This document shows, in pieces, positions 61,360 to 64,000 of a stretch of 64,000 nt of DNA. The stretch covers positions 1,214,001 to 1,278,000 of the forward strand of contig NZ_CP136419.1 in the NCBI RefSeq assembly GCF_039233145.1, written 5' to 3'. How positions within the stretch are numbered: the first letter of the stretch is position 1; each line of letters starts with the position of its first letter. The translations under genes and the position numbers were made by a program. The notes beneath the pieces are model-generated. The model saw only the letters and a list, made by a program, of their open reading frames with translations, did not search any database and was not told the origin of the DNA. Source of the DNA: Moorella humiferrea. GTDB taxonomy: Bacteria; Bacillota; DSM-521; Neomoorellales; Neomoorellaceae.

Positions 61360-61380
61360 AAAAAGCTCCGGTAAGGAGCT
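61360..61380 (-). terminator. terminator of the rubredoxin-like gene
   Basis: AGCTCC-TTACC-GGAGCT followed by TTTT on the minus strand; the stem begins at the stop codon. Confidence 0.8.
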
Positions 61381-61499
61381 TAAGGGGTAGAGGTATCTTT
61401 TTTGGTGAAGGAATCCTTAGCGCCACATTCAGGGCATTTACGGGGCTTACAGCGAGCGTCCTTTTCATAACCACATTGACTGCACTGCCAGACTGCCAC
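61380..61499 (-). CDS. RCKP-type rubredoxin-like protein, 39 residues
   Basis: The product starts MAVWQCSQCGYEKDARCKP and ends CPECGAKDSFTKKDTSTP. Two CxxC pairs and the RCKP motif match the rubredoxin-like mini-proteins common in anaerobes, which bind one iron or zinc. GTG 61499 follows AAAGGCGG, a sigma-A promoter is upstream, and a terminator sits at the stop. It directly precedes the acs cluster promoter, in the same direction. Confidence 0.83.
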   Translation of the reverse strand: MAVWQCSQCGYEKDARCKPRKCPECGAKDSFTKKDTSTP

Positions 61500-61536
61500 A
61501 ATGGTACCGCCTTTCTAATAAAAGTTATTATTTATA

Positions 61537-61565
61537 AGTATACCTAGCCATAAATATATTATCAA
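61537..61565 (-). promoter_or_regulatory. promoter of the rubredoxin-like gene
   Basis: TTGATA, 17 bases, TATACT on the minus strand. Confidence 0.7.
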
Positions 61566-61666
61566 GCCGTAATTACTTAAAATTGTTTTATATTGACCTA
61601 ATATAACCGGGCGTGAAATAATATTCTTATCTTATCCATACCTGCACCTCCAAGGGAGATGATGTT

Positions 61667-63094
61667 ATGCCTTTAGATAATCCTGCCCTTTCTACCCCCC
61701 ATCCCCGCCGATGGTTAATTCTCTTTGCCGTAATGAGTGCCGGTATAATGGGTCCCATAGATGGGAGTGTAGTAAATGTCGCCTTACCTACTATTAGCAA
61801 GATTTTCAATGTGGATTTAAACACGGTAGGTTGGGTATCCATGGCCTACCTTTTGGTTTTAGGAAGCTTAATCTTGACCTATGGACGCCTTGGCGATATG
61901 TATGGCTTTCGCCGGATACTTTTATGGGGAATCATAATATTTACCGTCGCCTCCGGTATTTGCGCTTTGGCCCCCAACATCTGGGTGCTTATCTTCTTTA
62001 GGGCCATTCAGGCAGTAGGTGCCGGTATGTTTATGGCTATGGGTCCAGCCATAGTAACATCGGTTTTTCCGGCCAATGAGCGTGGACGTGCTTTGGGTAC
62101 AAATGGTATGATTGTTGCCACAGGTCTGGCCTTGGGTCCGACCCTCGGCGGTTTGCTTATTACTGTGGCCGGATGGCAGGCCATTTTCATGATAAATATA
62201 CCCATCGGCCTCTTCAGCTATATCTTGTGCCGTCAAGTAGTACCGGAGGTAGAAAAACTTAAACCGCAACGTTTTGATTTAATGGGTGCCGTTTTGGCCT
62301 TTATTTCCTTGAGCGCTTTTTTACTGGCAGGTAGTTATGGTGAAGAATGGGGTTGGACTTCCCCGTTAACCATTATTTTGGGAATTATATTTCTCGTAGG
62401 CATTTGGGCCTTTATCCGCTGGGAACGACGGGTAGAGCAGCCTATGTTGGATTTAAGTCTATTTCGTAACAAGGTTTTTACAGCCGCTAACTTTGCAGCC
62501 CTAATGAACTTTATGTCCCAGTATGCAGTCATTTTCTTAATCCCCTTTTTCCTGCAGCAAATATTAAATTATTCTCCGGGAAAGGCCGGTTTAATTCTTA
62601 CCGCGTCTCCCCTGGTGACGTTATTAGTGGCCCCTATCAGCGGAGCCCTATCGGACCTAGTGGGGACCCGCAGGCTGGCCTTTTTGGGACAGGCTACCGT
62701 AAGTGCCACCCTCTTTTTGATGTCAAGATTGCAGGTTACTTCCCAGGCCTTTGATATCGTTTGGCGCTTATGCCTTTTTGGTTTAGGGACAGGAATCTTT
62801 CAGTCACCTAATAACAGCGCGGTCATGGGTAGCGTTCCCCGTAGTCGTCTCGGTATAGGTTCCGGTGTTTTGGCAACTGTCCGCAACGTGGGCATGGTTT
62901 TGGGGATAGCTGTTAGCAGCGGTGTTTTTACCTGGCAGCGGCAGGCTAAATTGGCGATTCTCGGCCCGGCCGGAAACACCCAGGCTTTTATGGCGGGATT
63001 AAAAGCCTCCTTTATAGTAGGAGCCTGCCTGGCCGCTGCCGGGGCCTTCGCCTCCCTTGTAAGGGGTGATAATTTGCTGTCAAAGGTGAATTAA
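61667..63094 (+). CDS. MFS multidrug exporter (DHA2/EmrB-QacA type, 14 helices)
   Basis: The 475-residue protein has the DHA2 layout. It has GPIDGSVVNVALPTI in helix 1, LVLGSLILTYGRLGDMYGFRR (motif A), FRAIQAVGAGMFMAMGPAIV and LGPTLGGLLI (motif C). About 14 membrane segments are predicted. It probably exports drugs or organic anions by proton antiport. The ATG follows AAGGGAG. It stands alone on the plus strand, followed by two tRNA genes. Confidence 0.88.
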   Translation: MPLDNPALSTPHPRRWLILFAVMSAGIMGPIDGSVVNVALPTISKIFNVDLNTVGWVSMAYLLVLGSLILTYGRLGDMYGFRRILLWGIIIFTVASGICALAPNIWVLIFFRAIQAVGAGMFMAMGPAIVTSVFPANERGRALGTNGMIVATGLALGPTLGGLLITVAGWQAIFMINIPIGLFSYILCRQVVPEVEKLKPQRFDLMGAVLAFISLSAFLLAGSYGEEWGWTSPLTIILGIIFLVGIWAFIRWERRVEQPMLDLSLFRNKVFTAANFAALMNFMSQYAVIFLIPFFLQQILNYSPGKAGLILTASPLVTLLVAPISGALSDLVGTRRLAFLGQATVSATLFLMSRLQVTSQAFDIVWRLCLFGLGTGIFQSPNNSAVMGSVPRSRLGIGSGVLATVRNVGMVLGIAVSSGVFTWQRQAKLAILGPAGNTQAFMAGLKASFIVGACLAAAGAFASLVRGDNLLSKVN

Positions 63095-63098
63095 AGTA

Positions 63099-63127
63099 TT
63101 GCCTGTAGGTAACCTACATGTTAAAAT
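63099..63127 (+). promoter_or_regulatory. promoter of tRNA-Pro/tRNA-Thr
   Basis: TTGCCT, 17 bases, TAAAAT. The spacer holds the 13-base palindrome GTAGGT-A-ACCTAC (63105-63117). Confidence 0.7.
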
Positions 63128-63139
63128 ATTTGTTGCATA

Positions 63140-63217
63140 CGGGATGTAGCTCAGTTTGGCTAGAGCACCTGCTTTGGGAGCAGGGGGTCGCAGGTTCAAA
63201 TCCTGTCATCCCGACCA
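63140..63217 (+). tRNA. tRNA-Pro (TGG anticodon)
   Basis: Acceptor CGGGATG/CATCCCG with discriminator A and encoded CCA. Anticodon stem CCTGC/GCAGG with loop TTTGGGA gives anticodon TGG (Pro). The T-loop GGTTCAAATCC is canonical. Confidence 0.96.
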
Positions 63218-63225
63218 TAAACTTT

Positions 63226-63301
<76 letters not shown>

Positions 63302-63314
63302 TTAATAATATTAA

Positions 63315-63343
63315 GGCCTCCCCTTAAAGCTAAAGGGGAGGCC
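63315..63343. terminator. bidirectional hairpin between tRNA-Thr and the ABC ATPase gene
   Basis: Eleven-base arms GGCCTCCCCTT/AAGGGGAGGCC around 7 bases, with only loose A/T-rich tails on both sides. It lies 13 bases past the tRNA and 4 bases past the ATPase stop. Confidence 0.7.
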
Positions 63344-63347
63344 CCAT

Positions 63348-64000
63348 TTATTCTACGGGTACCATATTGGCTGCCTTGAGGCTTTCTTCCCGGATTTGAT
63401 CGAGGATACGGGTTTTCAGTTCGAGAAAAACCCTGGTATTTTTCATTTCCGGAGTTCGGGGACGAGCAAGGGGGATGGGTATTTGGGCTTTAAGGCGGCC
63501 AGGACGAGCGGTCATGATATATACAGTATCCCCTAAAAAAATAGCTTCTTCCACGTCGTGGGTTACGAAAAGGATGGTCTTCCTGCTTTCCTCCCAAACC
63601 TTTAAAAGCAGCTCCTGCATAACCAGGCGCGTTTGGGCATCAAGGGCTCCGAAGGGCTCATCCATAAGGAGAATGTCCGGATCGTTGGCCAGGGCCCGGG
63701 CGATAGCCACACGCTGTTTCATACCGCCGGAAAGGTTTTTGGGATATGCATCGGCAAAGGGCGTGAGACCGATAATTTCCAGATAATGATCAACGATTTC
63801 CCGGCGGCGGGCTTCCGCCATCCCCTTCAGGGTAAGGCCGAACTCAATATTCTGGCGTACCGTCAGCCAGGGGAAGAGGGTATAGCTCTGGAAAACCATA
63901 CCCCGGTCTGCCCCCGGCCCTTGAATTAAACGTCCGTCTTTATACACCTGCCCGCTAGTGGCTTCGGCAAGTCCGGCTATTATCCGCAACAAAGTGGATT
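63348..64000 (-). CDS. ABC transporter ATP-binding protein, nitrate/sulfonate/taurine type (partial)
   Basis: The frame is open at the window edge. It begins inside Walker A (STLLRIIAGL), so the first 30-40 residues are missing. It has QSYTLFPWLTVRQNIEFGL (Q-loop), LSGGMKQRVAIARAL, DILLMDEPFGALDAQTR and FVTHDVEEAIFLGD. Motif choice (FPWLTV, GMKQR) fits the SsuB/TauB/NrtD group. The permease and binding protein should lie beyond the window. Confidence 0.9.
   Translation of the reverse strand, partial: STLLRIIAGLAEATSGQVYKDGRLIQGPGADRGMVFQSYTLFPWLTVRQNIEFGLTLKGMAEARRREIVDHYLEIIGLTPFADAYPKNLSGGMKQRVAIARALANDPDILLMDEPFGALDAQTRLVMQELLLKVWEESRKTILFVTHDVEEAIFLGDTVYIMTARPGRLKAQIPIPLARPRTPEMKNTRVFLELKTRILDQIREESLKAANMVPVE

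Overview
The window comes from a spore-forming, anaerobic, acetogenic Firmicute, most probably a Moorella (Neomoorella) or close relative. The evidence is a complete Wood-Ljungdahl carbonyl-branch cluster (acsA-acsB-acsC-orf7-acsF-acsD-acsE plus cooC). It continues into hdrC-hdrB-hdrA-mvhD-metV-metF, the methylenetetrahydrofolate reductase/heterodisulfide-reductase-like complex known from Moorella. A PduL-type phosphotransacetylase lies about ten genes away, as I recall for M. thermoacetica, and the sporulation genes spoVB and spoVM are also present. Most genes are on the minus strand. No transposase, integrase, phage gene, rRNA or CRISPR array was seen.

Layout. 0-7.6 kb: UPF0182 membrane protein (cut by the edge), ddl, tRNA-Trp, an EF-G paralogue, spoVB converging on surE, a tiny YpmA-like gene and a TPR protein. 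7.6-13.4 kb: a Fur regulator, a beta-barrel-like protein of unknown role, a three-gene ATPase/activator set related to 2-hydroxyacyl-CoA dehydratase activators, a TIGR04086 membrane protein that appears frameshifted at its start, and the 23-codon spoVM gene. 13.4-22 kb: DinG helicase, a biotin-dependent carboxyltransferase set, thiL, four poorly known genes including a DUF3786 protein, and tRNA-Lys/Arg. 22-27 kb: a FetAB-type ABC transporter behind a SAM-I riboswitch and a Fur-like site, a GntR-controlled ABC transporter and a methyltransferase. 27-41 kb: a glutamate-synthase-like flavoprotein between two IclR regulators, pduL behind helically phased direct repeats, feoAB behind Fur boxes, DnaD/DnaC-like replication proteins, a P-loop ATPase overlapping a beta-CASP nuclease tail to tail, and a T-box-controlled Lrp-aminotransferase operon.

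41.9-61.3 kb: the acetyl-CoA pathway block, apparently transcribed leftwards from a promoter near 61,280 to a strong terminator at 41,873-41,897. CODH/ACS, corrinoid protein, methyltransferase, two CooC-type nickel ATPases and the corrinoid re-activator come first. A terminator-like hairpin follows, then the Hdr/Met genes. HdrA is unusual: a first HdrA flavin domain carries a GltD/NfnB-like insert and is followed by a complete second HdrA, giving three predicted FAD sites. 61.3-64 kb: a rubredoxin-like mini-protein, an MFS exporter, tRNA-Pro/Thr and an ABC ATPase cut by the edge.

The genes fit together as CO2 fixation to acetyl-CoA, its conversion to acetyl-phosphate (PduL), supply of iron (FeoAB, Fur) and nickel insertion (CooC), and low-potential electron transfer (Hdr/MvhD/MetFV). 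Several genes too short for ordinary calling were recovered: a YpmA-like gene, spoVM, a 42-residue ORF, a 52-residue zinc ribbon and a 39-residue rubredoxin-like protein. Function calls rest on sequence motifs read by eye and recalled family patterns; no database search was run.
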